From positions 1-55,829 of the forward strand of contig NZ_JAHZPU010000012.1 in the NCBI RefSeq assembly GCF_019929575.1: a stretch of 55,829 nt of DNA. Direction: 5' to 3'. This document shows, one piece after another, positions 42,931 through 52,180 of the stretch. Numbering within the stretch: the first letter of the stretch is position 1; every line of letters starts with the position of its first letter. Made by a program: the position numbers and the translations under genes. Under the pieces are notes generated by a model. The model saw nothing but the letters and a program-made list of their open reading frames with translations, did not search any database and was not told the DNA's origin. Source of the stretch: Streptococcus infantis (GTDB lineage Bacteria; Bacillota; Bacilli; Lactobacillales; Streptococcaceae).

Positions 42931-43160
42931 AGTCAGATTCCATTTATGAGATTACTCTTGTTCTCAAAATGATAAGCATGTTCATTGCTTCAATCCTATA
43001 AATAGATGAGAATAAGGACTTTGAAGAACGTCAAATTGTGTCAAAGAACCGAGACTAGTCAGTTTAATATCTAAATCATAATCAAATAAAGTTGAAAGCC
43101 TGGTTGACAGAAGCTAAAGGTTTTCAACTTTTTTAGAACAAAAACTAAAGGAGGGGTAAA
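42931..43160 (+). terminator. Gap after deoD with terminator at 43088-43134
   Basis: AAAGTTGAAAGCC / GGTTTTCAACTTTTTT gives a strong terminator at its right end. The rest of the gap has no gene or clear promoter that I can support. Confidence 0.75.
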
Positions 43161-43892
43161 ATGGATAAGATTGAACAATTACAGGAACTGATAGACCAAA
43201 GTCAGAGAATTGTCTTTTTCGGTGGTGCAGGGGTTTCTACAGAGTCTAATATTCCTGATTTTCGAAGTTCTGATGGTGTTTATAGTCTTAAGTTGGGGCG
43301 CCATTTTACTGCCGAGCAATTGGTTTCACGCACCATGTTTGAACGCTATCCAGAGGATTTTTTTGATTTCTACAAAAAGTATCTCGTCTATCCAGATGCC
43401 AAGCCAAATTTAGCACATGATTATCTAGCGTCGTTAGAAAAAACAGGTAAATTAAAGGCGATTGTGACGCAAAATATTGATAGCTTGCATGAAATGGCGG
43501 GGTCTCAGAAAGTTTTGAAACTGCACGGTAGTGCAGATCGTAATTACTGTTTGGGCTGTCATCGATTTTATGATTTGAATGCATTTTTGGCACTTGAAGG
43601 TCCAGTTCCTCACTGCTTAGATTGTGGCAATGTGGTTAAACCTGACGTAACTCTTTATGAGGAATCGCTAGATATGGACGTATTTAGTCGAGCAGCCCAA
43701 GTCATTCAGCAAGCAGATTTATTGATCATTGGTGGAACTTCCTTAGTCGTTTATCCTGCAGCTAGCCTAATCAATTATTTTTCAGGGTCAAATCTTGTTG
43801 TTATCAACAAGTCCAGCACTCCTCAAGATAGCAAAGCTGATTTAGTTATCGAAGGTAAGATTGGAGAAGTTTTTTCTAAATTGAGACAATAA
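43161..43892 (+). CDS. NAD-dependent protein deacylase (sirtuin, SIR2 family)
   Basis: The 243-residue sirtuin has NAD-binding GAGVSTESNIPDFR (23-36), TQNIDSLHEMAG, a catalytic His in LKLHGSADRN, and a zinc site from CLGC and CLDC. It then has IIGGTSLVVYPAAS for the Rossmann fold. It removes acyl groups from protein lysines using NAD+, giving nicotinamide and O-acyl-ADP-ribose. SD GGAGGGG lies before the ATG. A single-gene unit between two terminators. Confidence 0.93.
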   Translation: MDKIEQLQELIDQSQRIVFFGGAGVSTESNIPDFRSSDGVYSLKLGRHFTAEQLVSRTMFERYPEDFFDFYKKYLVYPDAKPNLAHDYLASLEKTGKLKAIVTQNIDSLHEMAGSQKVLKLHGSADRNYCLGCHRFYDLNAFLALEGPVPHCLDCGNVVKPDVTLYEESLDMDVFSRAAQVIQQADLLIIGGTSLVVYPAASLINYFSGSNLVVINKSSTPQDSKADLVIEGKIGEVFSKLRQ

Positions 43893-43932
43893 AAAACTGA
43901 AAGAAGTAGGACTATACTTCCTTCAGTTTCTT
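43891..43932 (+). terminator. Sirtuin gene terminator
   Basis: AAACTGAAAGAAG pairs with CTTCCTTCAGTTT, directly after the stop. Confidence 0.75.
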
Positions 43933-44042
43933 GTATCATGAACTCAGAAACTATGAACGCGATTCTCTTTATTTCCAGGGGAATTTATTGTTAATTTATA
44001 AATTGCTTGAGTTATTTTTAATTGCTGAATAAAAGGGAACAC

Positions 44043-44080
44043 AAAAGGAAGATTTTCTGGATGAAAATCTTCCTTTTTTT
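44043..44080. terminator. Bidirectional terminator
   Basis: AAAAGGAAGATTTTC / GAAAATCTTCCTTTT stem with T run on both strands. It ends the minus-strand unit at 44117-44638. The 110 bases to its left hold nothing I can identify. Confidence 0.85.
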
Positions 44081-44116
44081 GGTCATTCAGTTCGATCTGA
44101 TCTTAATGAAATTCTA

Positions 44117-44638
44117 CTATATCGTAGACTTTTTTAGAGCTTGTAAAAAATAATCAATCTCTGCTTGAGAATGGAGAATATGCATCTTTTCAGGGTAGGT
44201 ATCACTTAATTTTTGGTATCTTTCCTTAGCATTATTTGTTCTTCCATCCCAGAGAATCCAACGGATAAATTCCCAGTTGAATTGCTCGGGACATCCCGCA
44301 GCCATACTTTCTCTAACTTTGCCTCTATATTTTAAATAGCGCTTAAAGGCTCTTAGTAAACAAGTCCAAGCCGAGAAATTTAAAAAGATAATCTGGTCAG
44401 CTTGCTCCATTCTTTCCTCATAGCAACACCAAGAGTAGTTGCCATCAATGACCCAATTTTTGTTTTTGGATAAAAAGTCCTTCATTTCCTTAAGCATCCA
44501 GTCACGGTCACTGTCCTGCCAACCAGGTTGAAATTGGAGAGTATCCATATGAAGTTTTGGAATAGAGTAGTGCTTGGCCAGTTTTTCTGCAAGAGTAGAT
44601 TTGCCTGATCCAGAATATCCAATGATAGCTATTTTCAT
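44117..44638 (-). CDS. P-loop NTPase, FlaR-like (adenylate-kinase-like)
   Basis: The 173-residue protein has Walker A GYSGSGKST (7-15) and then the pattern of the AAA/'DNA topology modulation protein FlaR' group: LHMDTLQFQPGW, WVIDGNYSW, IIFLNFSAWTCLLRAFKRY. The fold is that of small nucleoside/nucleotide kinases, and the real substrate is unknown. The FlaR name comes from an old phenotype and says little. SD GGAGGTTA precedes the start. It lies downstream of rpsT but behind the rpsT terminator. Confidence 0.8.
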   Translation of the reverse strand: MKIAIIGYSGSGKSTLAEKLAKHYSIPKLHMDTLQFQPGWQDSDRDWMLKEMKDFLSKNKNWVIDGNYSWCCYEERMEQADQIIFLNFSAWTCLLRAFKRYLKYRGKVRESMAAGCPEQFNWEFIRWILWDGRTNNAKERYQKLSDTYPEKMHILHSQAEIDYFLQALKKSTI

Positions 44639-44659
44639 AATAACCTCCAGAAAATGTGC

Positions 44660-44690
44660 ACAAAAAAAGCTCCGAAGAGCTCATTTTGTA
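44660..44690 (-). terminator. rpsT terminator
   Basis: Minus strand: GAGCTC-TTCG-GAGCTTTTTTT, with an extra-stable UUCG tetraloop, 16 bases beyond the rpsT stop. Confidence 0.88.
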
Positions 44691-44702
44691 TGCAGTTAAA
44701 GA

Positions 44703-44936
44703 TTAACCAAGTTTAGCTGCAAGACGTGCTTTATCACGGCTAGCTTTGTTTTTGTGGATCAAACCTTTAGTTTCTGCTTTATCGATAGCTGAGCTGGCAG
44801 CACGGTAAAGTTCTTCAGATGGGTTTGCTTCAAAAGCTTTGATAGCAGTACGCATAGCTGATTTTTGAGCTGAGTTCTTTTCGTTTTGCTTAACGTTCAA
44901 TTCAGCGCGTTTGATAGCTGATTTAATGTTTGCCAA
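44703..44936 (-). CDS. rpsT: 30S ribosomal protein S20 (TTG start)
   Basis: The 77-residue basic protein (first residues [12 protein letters not shown]) matches S20 throughout. S20 binds 16S rRNA early in 30S assembly. The conserved N-terminus corresponds to TTG at 44936, with GGAGG 8 bases upstream; an in-frame ATG at 44951 would add five residues encoded by the SD itself, so I reject it. A UUG start is also used by E. coli S20, where it is part of autoregulation. Confidence 0.95.
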   Translation of the reverse strand: MANIKSAIKRAELNVKQNEKNSAQKSAMRTAIKAFEANPSEELYRAASSAIDKAETKGLIHKNKASRDKARLAAKLG

Positions 44937-45003
44937 TGTTCTTACCTCCATTTTTACTAACTATACCATTATATCTGAAAACTTACGTTTTGACAAGGGA
45001 AAA

Positions 45004-45924
45004 TTATTTTTTTAAGTAAATTTCATCAATTTCGTGATTTTTAGATTTATGGAGAATGACCTCGGCTCGATTTCGTGTCGGTTCAATGTAATTTTGGAGA
45101 TTGGTGAGGTTGATACTGGTCCAAACTTGGTGAGCAAAATCCTTGACTTCACTAAGAGGAAGTTGAGTAAAACGGTAGTAATAGTTGCCTGGATCATCTT
45201 GAGCAAAGCTCAAAAGTTTTAAGAATCGATCCAAATACCAACTTTCAATGTCTTCGACAGCGGCATCTACATAGATTGAAAAGTCAAAGAAATCAGTAAT
45301 ATAGAGACGGGCATTATGAGGGTTTTGGAAAACATTGATTCCCTCAACAATGACAAAATCAGCAGCTTCTACTCGTTGTTTTTGACCTGGGACGATATCA
45401 TAGATTTCATGGGAATAAACAGGTATATCAACATCCTGACCATTTTTGAGTTGGTCTAGAAAATTAAGCAAAGCTTCCATATCGTAGCTCTCAGGAAAAC
45501 CTTTACGATTAAGGATATCTTGCTCAATTAAGACACTATTTGAGTATAAAAAACCATCTGTAGTAACTAGTTCAACACTTGCTTCAGGAACGATACGAGA
45601 CAGCAAAATTTGCAATAGCCGACTAGTGGTTGATTTACCGACAGCAACACTTCCTGAAACTCCAATAATAAAGGGCTGTTTTTTGCTCTCTCTTTGAAGG
45701 AAAATGCCTTTTGAGAAGGCAAGGTCTTCTTTGGAACGTTTGTAAATCTGAATCAGATGTGCCAGTGGCAGATAGATATCGGTAACGTCTTGAAGGCTAA
45801 TCTGGTCATTGAAACTCTTAATAGAATCTAACTCTTCCTCGGTCAAGGGAGGGGTTGTTTTGCGATGCAAGGATTGCCAAGTTTCGCGGTTTATCTTTTC
45901 AAAATGTAAAAATTCGTTGGTCAT
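45004..45924 (-). CDS. coaA: Pantothenate kinase (type I)
   Basis: The 306-residue enzyme phosphorylates pantothenate, the first step of CoA synthesis. P-loop [12 protein letters not shown] (88-99), DGFLYSN and IYDIVPGQ follow in the order expected for prokaryotic type I CoaA, with [11 protein letters not shown] as Walker B-like segment. Minus-strand promoter TGG-TATACT and SD GAGGA lie before the ATG. Divergent from the small membrane protein gene at 46049, convergent to nothing. Confidence 0.95.
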   Translation of the reverse strand: MTNEFLHFEKINRETWQSLHRKTTPPLTEEELDSIKSFNDQISLQDVTDIYLPLAHLIQIYKRSKEDLAFSKGIFLQRESKKQPFIIGVSGSVAVGKSTTSRLLQILLSRIVPEASVELVTTDGFLYSNSVLIEQDILNRKGFPESYDMEALLNFLDQLKNGQDVDIPVYSHEIYDIVPGQKQRVEAADFVIVEGINVFQNPHNARLYITDFFDFSIYVDAAVEDIESWYLDRFLKLLSFAQDDPGNYYYRFTQLPLSEVKDFAHQVWTSINLTNLQNYIEPTRNRAEVILHKSKNHEIDEIYLKK

Positions 45925-45985
45925 ACTATATCCTCGTTTGATATCTTAGTATACCATATTTTAGAAAGAATAACCATCTGACTAA

Positions 45986-46014
45986 TTGAGAAAAAGCGCT
46001 TTCTTTGTTAAAAT
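45986..46014 (+). promoter_or_regulatory. Promoter of small membrane protein gene
   Basis: TTGAGA (45986-45991), 17-base spacer, TAAAAT (46009-46014). Confidence 0.55.
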
Positions 46015-46048
46015 ATAAGGGTGAAAACCTATAAAAGGAGGTGCTAAG

Positions 46049-46327
46049 ATGAAAGCTAGATTAAGAGAAAAGACGCTGGTTTTGTTCAGCCTATTTGTAG
46101 TTGTTTTATGGTTATCACCAAACTGGGTGAATTTCTCCTTTACGATAGGAACTCAGAGCCATAACTGGACCACTTTTGTCCTTTTTATCTTATTGCCACT
46201 CATAGGTCTTGGCTACCTTGTGCTAGCTTTCTTTAAAAGAAAGTGCTGGCTCTTCTTTTTTGGTCTTGCTTGTATTTTTGCTTTTCCGATTACCATGGCA
46301 TTAGGGAGCTTTTTACTAGGTCCCTAA
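46049..46327 (+). CDS. Small membrane protein of unknown function
   Basis: The 92-residue protein has three hydrophobic helices (about 9-25, 40-62 and 66-90) joined by short polar loops, with a basic N-terminus (MKARLREK) and KRK between helices two and three. I know no family. SD AAGGAGG lies 8 bases before the ATG and a promoter is present, so it is likely real. It lies alone between divergent coaA and the methyltransferase gene. Confidence 0.7.
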   Translation: MKARLREKTLVLFSLFVVVLWLSPNWVNFSFTIGTQSHNWTTFVLFILLPLIGLGYLVLAFFKRKCWLFFFGLACIFAFPITMALGSFLLGP

Positions 46328-46419
46328 TGTTAATCCGAATTTATATTATTTTTGAGAAAATACAATGTGATTTAAGGGCTTGCTACCTTTGTAAACGATT
46401 TACAAATAACTTATTTTTA

Positions 46420-46428
46420 TGGTAAAAT
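46420..46428 (+). promoter_or_regulatory. Extended -10 promoter, probably leaderless mRNA
   Basis: TGG-TAAAAT (box 46423-46428); ATG follows 6 bases later. No SD between. Confidence 0.6.
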
Positions 46429-46434
46429 AGTGTC

Positions 46435-47025
46435 ATGAGTAAAATGTATTATGCAGAAAATCCAGATGCAGCCCATGATGTTCATGAACTTAGAGTTGAG
46501 CTACTTGGGCAAAAGATGACCTTTTTGACAGATGCGGGTGTCTTTAGCAAAAAAATGATTGACTTTGGAAGTCAGTTGTTGTTAAGATGTCTAGATATTG
46601 AAAAAGGTGAAAAAATTCTTGATGTTGGTTGTGGCTATGGTCCGATAGGTTTGTCTTTGGTGAAAGCATATGGTGCCCAAGCAACGATGGTGGATATCAA
46701 TAATCGTGCCCTGGATTTAGCCCAGCAAAATGCAGTAAAAAACAAGGTTCAAGCGACTATCTTCCAGTCTAATATTTATGAGCAGGTAGAAGGACAATTT
46801 GACCATGTCATTTCCAATCCACCTATACGTGCAGGTAAGCAAGTAGTTCACGAAATCATCGAAAAAAGTATCGACTTTTTAGTAGATGGTGGAGATTTGA
46901 CGATCGTCATCCAGAAAAAACAAGGAGCTCCTAGTGCCAAAAGTAAGATGGAAGAAGTCTTTGGCAATTGCGATGTTGTAAAGAAAGATAAGGGATATTA
47001 TATCCTTAGAAGTGTGAAAGAATGA
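46435..47025 (+). CDS. Class I SAM methyltransferase, RsmC/YbxB-like
   Basis: The 196-residue enzyme has SAM motif I ILDVGCGYGPIGL (61-73), motif II MVDINNRAL and the catalytic NPPIRAG (about 129-135) typical of N2-guanine RNA methyltransferases. It corresponds to the C-terminal half of RsmC. The target may be 16S rRNA; not proven. ATG 46435 is only 6 bases after the -10 box, so the mRNA is probably leaderless. Its stop overlaps pdp by ATGA, which puts it at the head of the nucleoside operon. Confidence 0.87.
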   Translation: MSKMYYAENPDAAHDVHELRVELLGQKMTFLTDAGVFSKKMIDFGSQLLLRCLDIEKGEKILDVGCGYGPIGLSLVKAYGAQATMVDINNRALDLAQQNAVKNKVQATIFQSNIYEQVEGQFDHVISNPPIRAGKQVVHEIIEKSIDFLVDGGDLTIVIQKKQGAPSAKSKMEEVFGNCDVVKKDKGYYILRSVKE

Positions 47026-48305
47026 GAGCAGTAGATCTAATCCAGAAAAAAAGAGACGGCCAAGAACTAAGCTCCAGTGAGATCCAATGGCTGATTGAAG
47101 GTTATGTATCTGGAATCGTCCCTGACTACCAGATGGCGGCTTTTGCTATGGCAGTATATTTTCAGGGAATGACTATCGATGAGATTTCTGACTTGACTAT
47201 GAACATGGTTAAGACAGGTCAGGAATTTGATTTATCTCCAATTGAAGGCATTAAGGTTGATAAACACTCTACGGGTGGTGTCGGTGACAAGGTAACTTTA
47301 ATCCTAGCACCCTTGGTAGCCAGTTTTGATGTCCCAGTGGCTAAGATGAGCGGTCGAGGTTTGGGACACACAGGTGGTACTATCGATAAATTAGAATCCA
47401 TCAAAGGTTTTCAGATTGAACGAAGTCAGGATGAATTTATCAAACAAGTTCAAGATATTGGTGTTTCAGTTATTGGGCAATCCGATCAACTGGTTAAGGC
47501 TGACAAACTTCTTTATGCCCTTCGTGATGTGACGGCAACAGTGGATACCATTCCCTTGATTGCTAGTTCGGTCATGAGTAAAAAAATTGCAGCTGGAGCT
47601 GATGCTATCTTACTTGATGTAACAGTGGGTGAGGGTGCCTTTATGAAGACAGTTGATGAGGCACGCCAACTGGCTCAAACCATGGTAAACCTTGGTAAGG
47701 CTGTAGGTCGTAAGACAGTAGCAGTTATTACTGATATGAGTCAACCTTTGGGACGTGCCATTGGTAACCGTTTAGAAATCCTAGAAGCTCTGGAAATTCT
47801 TCAAGGTAAAGGCCGTCAAGATATTAGCCACTTTATCTGTGAGTTGGCCCAGATTATGTTATCATTAGCAAATGTTGAAAAAACTATTGAGGAAGTAAGG
47901 CAACATCTTGAAAATGGTAAGGCTCTCAAGAAATTTGAAGAGATGGTTCTAGCTCAGGGTGGAGACCTAGAAGACCTCTATCGTCCAGTAAAGGTTGACC
48001 ATGTAGTTGATATTCCTGCTCAAGAAGACGGACTTATCGCAGAACTTCCAGCCATGGAGTTTGGTCTTTTTGCTATGAGATTGGGTGCTGGTCGTGCCGT
48101 TAAAACAGATGTTCTTGACTATGAGACAGGGATTGTTTTTGAGAAGAAAGTTGGAGAATCAGTCAAAAAGGGTGAAATTGTTGCAAAAGTATATGCAAAT
48201 GGCAAAATTTCTCCGGAACTAGTTACAGATTTCCAAAATTATGTTAAAATTAAGATAAGTGATGAAGCTATAAAAACGCGTGAAATCATTGAAATCATCT
48301 CCTAA
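47022..48305 (+). CDS. pdp: Pyrimidine-nucleoside phosphorylase
   Basis: The 427-residue enzyme converts uridine/thymidine and phosphate to base and (deoxy)ribose 1-phosphate. It has the family signature KMSGRGLGHTGGTIDKLESI (about 106-125), phosphate-binding KHSTGGVGDK (about 81-90) and a C-terminal domain with GKAVGRK and AIGNRLEI nearby. The length matches the Firmicute Pdp. Start overlaps the upstream stop. Products pass to DeoB/DeoC. Confidence 0.96.
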   Translation: MRAVDLIQKKRDGQELSSSEIQWLIEGYVSGIVPDYQMAAFAMAVYFQGMTIDEISDLTMNMVKTGQEFDLSPIEGIKVDKHSTGGVGDKVTLILAPLVASFDVPVAKMSGRGLGHTGGTIDKLESIKGFQIERSQDEFIKQVQDIGVSVIGQSDQLVKADKLLYALRDVTATVDTIPLIASSVMSKKIAAGADAILLDVTVGEGAFMKTVDEARQLAQTMVNLGKAVGRKTVAVITDMSQPLGRAIGNRLEILEALEILQGKGRQDISHFICELAQIMLSLANVEKTIEEVRQHLENGKALKKFEEMVLAQGGDLEDLYRPVKVDHVVDIPAQEDGLIAELPAMEFGLFAMRLGAGRAVKTDVLDYETGIVFEKKVGESVKKGEIVAKVYANGKISPELVTDFQNYVKIKISDEAIKTREIIEIIS

Positions 48306-48322
48306 TTTAAGGAAAAATCGAA

Positions 48323-48985
48323 ATGAAATTAAATAAATACATTGATCATACGCTTTTAAAGCAAGATGCGACCGAAGAACAAATCGATCGTTTGCTATCT
48401 GAAGCAAGAGAGTACGATTTTGCCAGTGTTTGTGTCAATCCTTGCTGGGTTTCGCATGCAAAAACTGCACTCGTAGATACTGATGTCAAGGTTTGTACAG
48501 TAGTAGGATTCCCTCTTGGAGCTACAACTTCAGCTGTCAAAGCTTATGAAACCAAAGAAGCAATCCAAAATGGTGCTGATGAAATTGATATGGTTATCAA
48601 TGTTGGTGCACTCAAGTCTGGGAATGCTGCTTTAGTTGAGTCAGATATTCGAGCTGTTGTTGAAGCAAGCGGAGACAAACTGGTTAAGGTTATTATCGAG
48701 GCTTGTTTGTTAACTGATGAAGAAAAAGTTCTAGCTTGTCAGCTAGCTCAGAAAGCAGGAGCTGACTTTGTCAAGACTTCTACTGGTTTCTCATCTGGTG
48801 GAGCAACTTTAGCAGATGTGAAGTTAATGCGCCAGACAGTTGGACCTGTTATGGGTGTTAAGGCTGCTGGTGGAGCTCGTTCTTATGCAGATGCAGTTGC
48901 CTTTGTTGAAGCAGGAGCTACTCGTATCGGAACATCTTCTGGTGTAGCAATCTTAAAAGGAGAGTTAGCAGATGGCGACTACTGA
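48323..48985 (+). CDS. deoC: Deoxyribose-phosphate aldolase
   Basis: The 220-residue class I aldolase splits 2-deoxyribose 5-phosphate into acetaldehyde and glyceraldehyde 3-phosphate. It has the N-terminal [25 protein letters not shown] with the Schiff-base Lys region and [14 protein letters not shown] with the second Lys; an Asp in [11 protein letters not shown] completes the site. SD AAGGAAAAA lies before the ATG. Its end overlaps cdd by 14 bases. Confidence 0.96.
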   Translation: MKLNKYIDHTLLKQDATEEQIDRLLSEAREYDFASVCVNPCWVSHAKTALVDTDVKVCTVVGFPLGATTSAVKAYETKEAIQNGADEIDMVINVGALKSGNAALVESDIRAVVEASGDKLVKVIIEACLLTDEEKVLACQLAQKAGADFVKTSTGFSSGGATLADVKLMRQTVGPVMGVKAAGGARSYADAVAFVEAGATRIGTSSGVAILKGELADGDY

Positions 48986-49361
48986 GTTGATTGACTTAGC
49001 GATTGAGACTAGTAAAAACGCCTATGTACCCTATTCACACTTTCCAATTGGTGCCGTTCTGGTTGCCAAGGACGGCAGTGTTTATACAGGATGCAATATT
49101 GAAAATGCTAGCTACCCCTTGACCAACTGTGGTGAGAGAACAGCCATTTTTAAAGCTGTCTCTGAAGGACAACGTGAGTTTTCAGAGTTGATTGTCTACG
49201 GTCAAACTGAAAAACCTATTTCTCCTTGCGGAGCTTGTCGCCAAGTCATGGTCGAATTTTTTAAACCAGATCTAAAGGTGACTCTAGTCGCCAAAGATAA
49301 AACGACGGTCGAGATGACGGTCGGGGAATTACTTCCATACTCATTTACAGACTTGAAATAG
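48972..49361 (+). CDS. cdd: Cytidine deaminase
   Basis: The 129-residue tetrameric zinc enzyme turns (deoxy)cytidine into (deoxy)uridine. Zinc ligands are C53, C86 and C89 (NCGE and PCGAC), with E55 as proton shuttle. The length is standard. SD AAAAGGAG lies inside the deoC gene and the two overlap by 14 bases. Uridine formed here is the substrate of Pdp encoded upstream. Confidence 0.96.
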   Translation: MATTELIDLAIETSKNAYVPYSHFPIGAVLVAKDGSVYTGCNIENASYPLTNCGERTAIFKAVSEGQREFSELIVYGQTEKPISPCGACRQVMVEFFKPDLKVTLVAKDKTTVEMTVGELLPYSFTDLK

Positions 49362-49451
49362 TCTGTGTCACTCTCTGAGTGGCAAGGGTCCTTGTGACCA
49401 ATCAATCCATACTTGCAACTTCGTTGCGCATCTTATTTAGGAGGTTCAGTA

Positions 49452-50504
49452 ATGAACAAGAAACAATGGCTAGGCCTTGGTCTAGTTGCAGTAGCAGCAT
49501 TTGGACTTGCTGCATGTGGTAATCGCTCTTCTCGTAACGCAGCTTCTTCTTCTGATGTGAAGACTAAAGCAGCTATCGTTACAGATACTGGTGGTGTTGA
49601 TGATAAATCATTCAACCAATCAGCTTGGGAAGGTCTTCAAGCTTGGGGTAAAGAGCACAATCTTTCAAAAGATAATGGCTACACTTACTTCCAATCAACA
49701 AGTGAAGCTGACTACGCTAACAACTTGAACCAAGCAGCGGGAAGCTACAACTTGATTTTTGGTGTTGGTTTTGCCCTTCACAATGCAGTTGAAGAAGCAG
49801 CAAAAGAACATTCAGATAAAAACTATGTTTTGATCGACGATGTAATTAAAGATCAAAAGAACGTAGCAAGCGTAACATTTGCTGATAACGAAGCAGCTTA
49901 CCTCGCAGGTGTAGCAGCAGCTAAAACTACTAAAACAAAACAAGTAGGTTTTGTAGGTGGTATGGAATCTGAAGTTATTTCTCGTTTTGCAGCTGGTTTC
50001 AAAGCTGGTGTTGAATCAGTTGACCCATCTATCAAGGTTCAAGTAGACTATGCTGGATCATTTGGTGATGCTGCTAAAGGTAAAACAATTGCTGCAGCAC
50101 AATACGCTGCAGGAGCAGACGTAATCTACCAAGCAGCTGGTGGTACTGGTGCAGGTGTTTTCTCAGAAGCTAAATCTTTGAACGAAAGCAAAAATGAAAG
50201 TGAAAAAGTTTGGGTTATCGGTGTAGACCGTGACCAAGTTGAAGAAGGTAAATACACTTCTAAAGATGGTAAAGAATCAAACTTCGTACTTGCTTCTACT
50301 TTGAAACAAGTTGGAACAACAGTTCAAGACCTTTCTAACAAAGCAGAAAAAGGTGAATTCCCTGGTGGTCAAGTTATCGTTTACTCATTGAAAGATAAAG
50401 GTGTTGACTTGGCAGTGACAAACCTTTCTGAAGAAGGTAAAAAAGCTGTTGAAGATGCAAAAGCTAAAATTCTTGATGGTAGCATCAAAGTTCCTGAAAA
50501 ATAA
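49452..50504 (+). CDS. pnrA: Nucleoside-binding lipoprotein (BMP/PnrA family)
   Basis: The 350-residue substrate-binding lipoprotein has signal peptide residues 1-21, lipobox LAAC with lipidated C22, then a two-lobe BMP/Med domain: AAIVTDTGGVDDKSFNQSAW, FGVGFALHNAVEEAA and VGFVGGMES. It hands nucleosides to the NupABC transporter encoded next. In the pneumococcus this protein (PnrA) is a known surface antigen. I use ATG 49452 with AGGAGG 8 bases upstream rather than the in-frame TTG at 49413. Confidence 0.94.
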   Translation: MNKKQWLGLGLVAVAAFGLAACGNRSSRNAASSSDVKTKAAIVTDTGGVDDKSFNQSAWEGLQAWGKEHNLSKDNGYTYFQSTSEADYANNLNQAAGSYNLIFGVGFALHNAVEEAAKEHSDKNYVLIDDVIKDQKNVASVTFADNEAAYLAGVAAAKTTKTKQVGFVGGMESEVISRFAAGFKAGVESVDPSIKVQVDYAGSFGDAAKGKTIAAAQYAAGADVIYQAAGGTGAGVFSEAKSLNESKNESEKVWVIGVDRDQVEEGKYTSKDGKESNFVLASTLKQVGTTVQDLSNKAEKGEFPGGQVIVYSLKDKGVDLAVTNLSEEGKKAVEDAKAKILDGSIKVPEK

Positions 50505-50525
50505 TTGATGGAAGTCATTTCTTAG

Positions 50526-50604
50526 GAAGCGGCCTTGGGCCGCTTCTTTAAGAATTGAGACAAATGGTTTTGTCTCAATAGAGCTTGCTAAGTTTCTTTA
50601 GCAG
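50526..50604 (+). terminator. Hairpin series between pnrA and the ATPase gene
   Basis: GAAGCGGCC / GGCCGCTTC followed by TTTAA (50526-50549) is a moderate terminator. A second stem TTGAGACAAA / TTTTGTCTCAA (50555-50578) and a weaker third, TGCTAA/TTAGCA, follow. They may reduce read-through and protect the pnrA message, giving more binding protein than transporter. Confidence 0.65.
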
Positions 50605-50644
50605 GTTTTATTGAAACAAAATAAAACTCTGAAAGGAAGAGCAC

Positions 50645-52180
50645 ATGGCACACGAAAATGTCATTGAAATGCGTGAAATTACCAAAGTTTTTGGTGAATT
50701 TGTCGCTAACGACAAGATTAACCTTGAACTTCGTAAAGGTGAAATTCATGCACTTTTAGGAGAAAATGGAGCTGGTAAGTCCACTCTTATGAACATGCTA
50801 GCGGGGCTTTTAGAACCAACTAGTGGTGAAATTGTGGTAAACGGTCAAGTTGTAAAACTAGATTCGCCATCAAAAGCAGCTAGCTTAGGGATTGGGATGG
50901 TCCACCAACACTTTATGTTGGTAGAAGCTTTCACTGTTGCTGAAAATATCATTTTGGGGAGTGAATTGACCAAAAATGGTGTGCTAGATATTTCTCGTGC
51001 AACTCGAGAAATCAATGAGTTGTCTGAACGTTATGGCCTTGCTGTGGATCCTTCCGCCAAAGTTGCAGACATCTCTGTCGGGGCTCAACAACGTGTTGAA
51101 ATCCTAAAGACACTTTATCGTGGAGCTGATATTCTTATCTTTGACGAACCTACTGCTGTTTTGACGCCATCAGAAATTGATGAATTGATGGCTATCATGA
51201 AGAACTTGGTTAAAGAAGGTAAATCAATTATCTTGATTACCCATAAGTTGGATGAGATTCGTGCTGTATCTGACCGTGTTACAGTTATCCGTCGTGGTAA
51301 ATCTATTGAAACAGTAGAGATTGCTGGTGCAACTAATGCTGACTTAGCTGAGATGATGGTAGGACGTTCTGTTTCCTTTAAAACTGAGAAACAGGAAGCT
51401 CAACCTAAAGAAGTCATTCTGTCTATTAAAGACCTAGTAGTAAACGAAAACCGTGGTGTTCCTGCTGTTAAAAATCTCTCACTCGATGTTCGAGCTGGTG
51501 AGATTGTCGGAATTGCCGGTATTGATGGAAATGGTCAATCTGAATTAATCCAAGCTATCACTGGTCTTCGTAAGATTGAGTCTGGTAGGGTGGAGTTGAA
51601 AGGCCAGTCTATCGTAGGTTTACACCCTCGTCAAATTACAGAAATGAGTGTAGGCCACGTTCCAGAAGATCGCCACCGTGATGGTTTAGTTTTAGAAATG
51701 ATGATTTCTGAAAATATCGCTCTTCAAACCTACTATAAGGAACCTCTTAGCAAGAAGGGGATCTTAAACTACACCAATATCATCGGGTACGCTAAACAGT
51801 TAATGCAAGAATTCGATGTGCGTGCTGCTAGTGAGATTGTTCCAGCATCAGCTCTTTCTGGAGGAAATCAACAAAAAGCAATTATCGCTCGAGAAGTCGA
51901 TCGAAATCCTGATCTCCTAATCGTCAGTCAACCTACTCGTGGTTTGGACGTCGGTGCTATTGAGTACATTCACAAACGCTTGATTCAAGAACGTGATAAT
52001 GGGAAAGCTGTCCTTGTAGTCAGCTTTGAACTAGATGAGATTCTAAATGTCTCTGATAGAATTGCTGTTATCCATGATGGTAAGATTCAAGGGATTGTAA
52101 CGCCAGAAACAACCAACAAGCAAGAGCTTGGTGTCTTGATGGCTGGTGGTGAATTGGAAAAGGAGAAGAGTGATGTCTAA
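50645..52180 (+). CDS. nupA: Nucleoside ABC transporter ATPase (two-domain)
   Basis: The 511-residue protein contains two nucleotide-binding domains as in sugar/nucleoside importers. The first has Walker A GENGAGKST (39-47), signature near VGAQQRVEIL and Walker B ILIFDEPTAVL. The second has a degenerate Walker A GIDGNGQSE (near 295) but a good LSGGNQQKAI. Only one site may hydrolyse ATP efficiently. SD GGAAG precedes the ATG. It overlaps the first permease gene by 8 bases. Confidence 0.94.
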   Translation: MAHENVIEMREITKVFGEFVANDKINLELRKGEIHALLGENGAGKSTLMNMLAGLLEPTSGEIVVNGQVVKLDSPSKAASLGIGMVHQHFMLVEAFTVAENIILGSELTKNGVLDISRATREINELSERYGLAVDPSAKVADISVGAQQRVEILKTLYRGADILIFDEPTAVLTPSEIDELMAIMKNLVKEGKSIILITHKLDEIRAVSDRVTVIRRGKSIETVEIAGATNADLAEMMVGRSVSFKTEKQEAQPKEVILSIKDLVVNENRGVPAVKNLSLDVRAGEIVGIAGIDGNGQSELIQAITGLRKIESGRVELKGQSIVGLHPRQITEMSVGHVPEDRHRDGLVLEMMISENIALQTYYKEPLSKKGILNYTNIIGYAKQLMQEFDVRAASEIVPASALSGGNQQKAIIAREVDRNPDLLIVSQPTRGLDVGAIEYIHKRLIQERDNGKAVLVVSFELDEILNVSDRIAVIHDGKIQGIVTPETTNKQELGVLMAGGELEKEKSDV

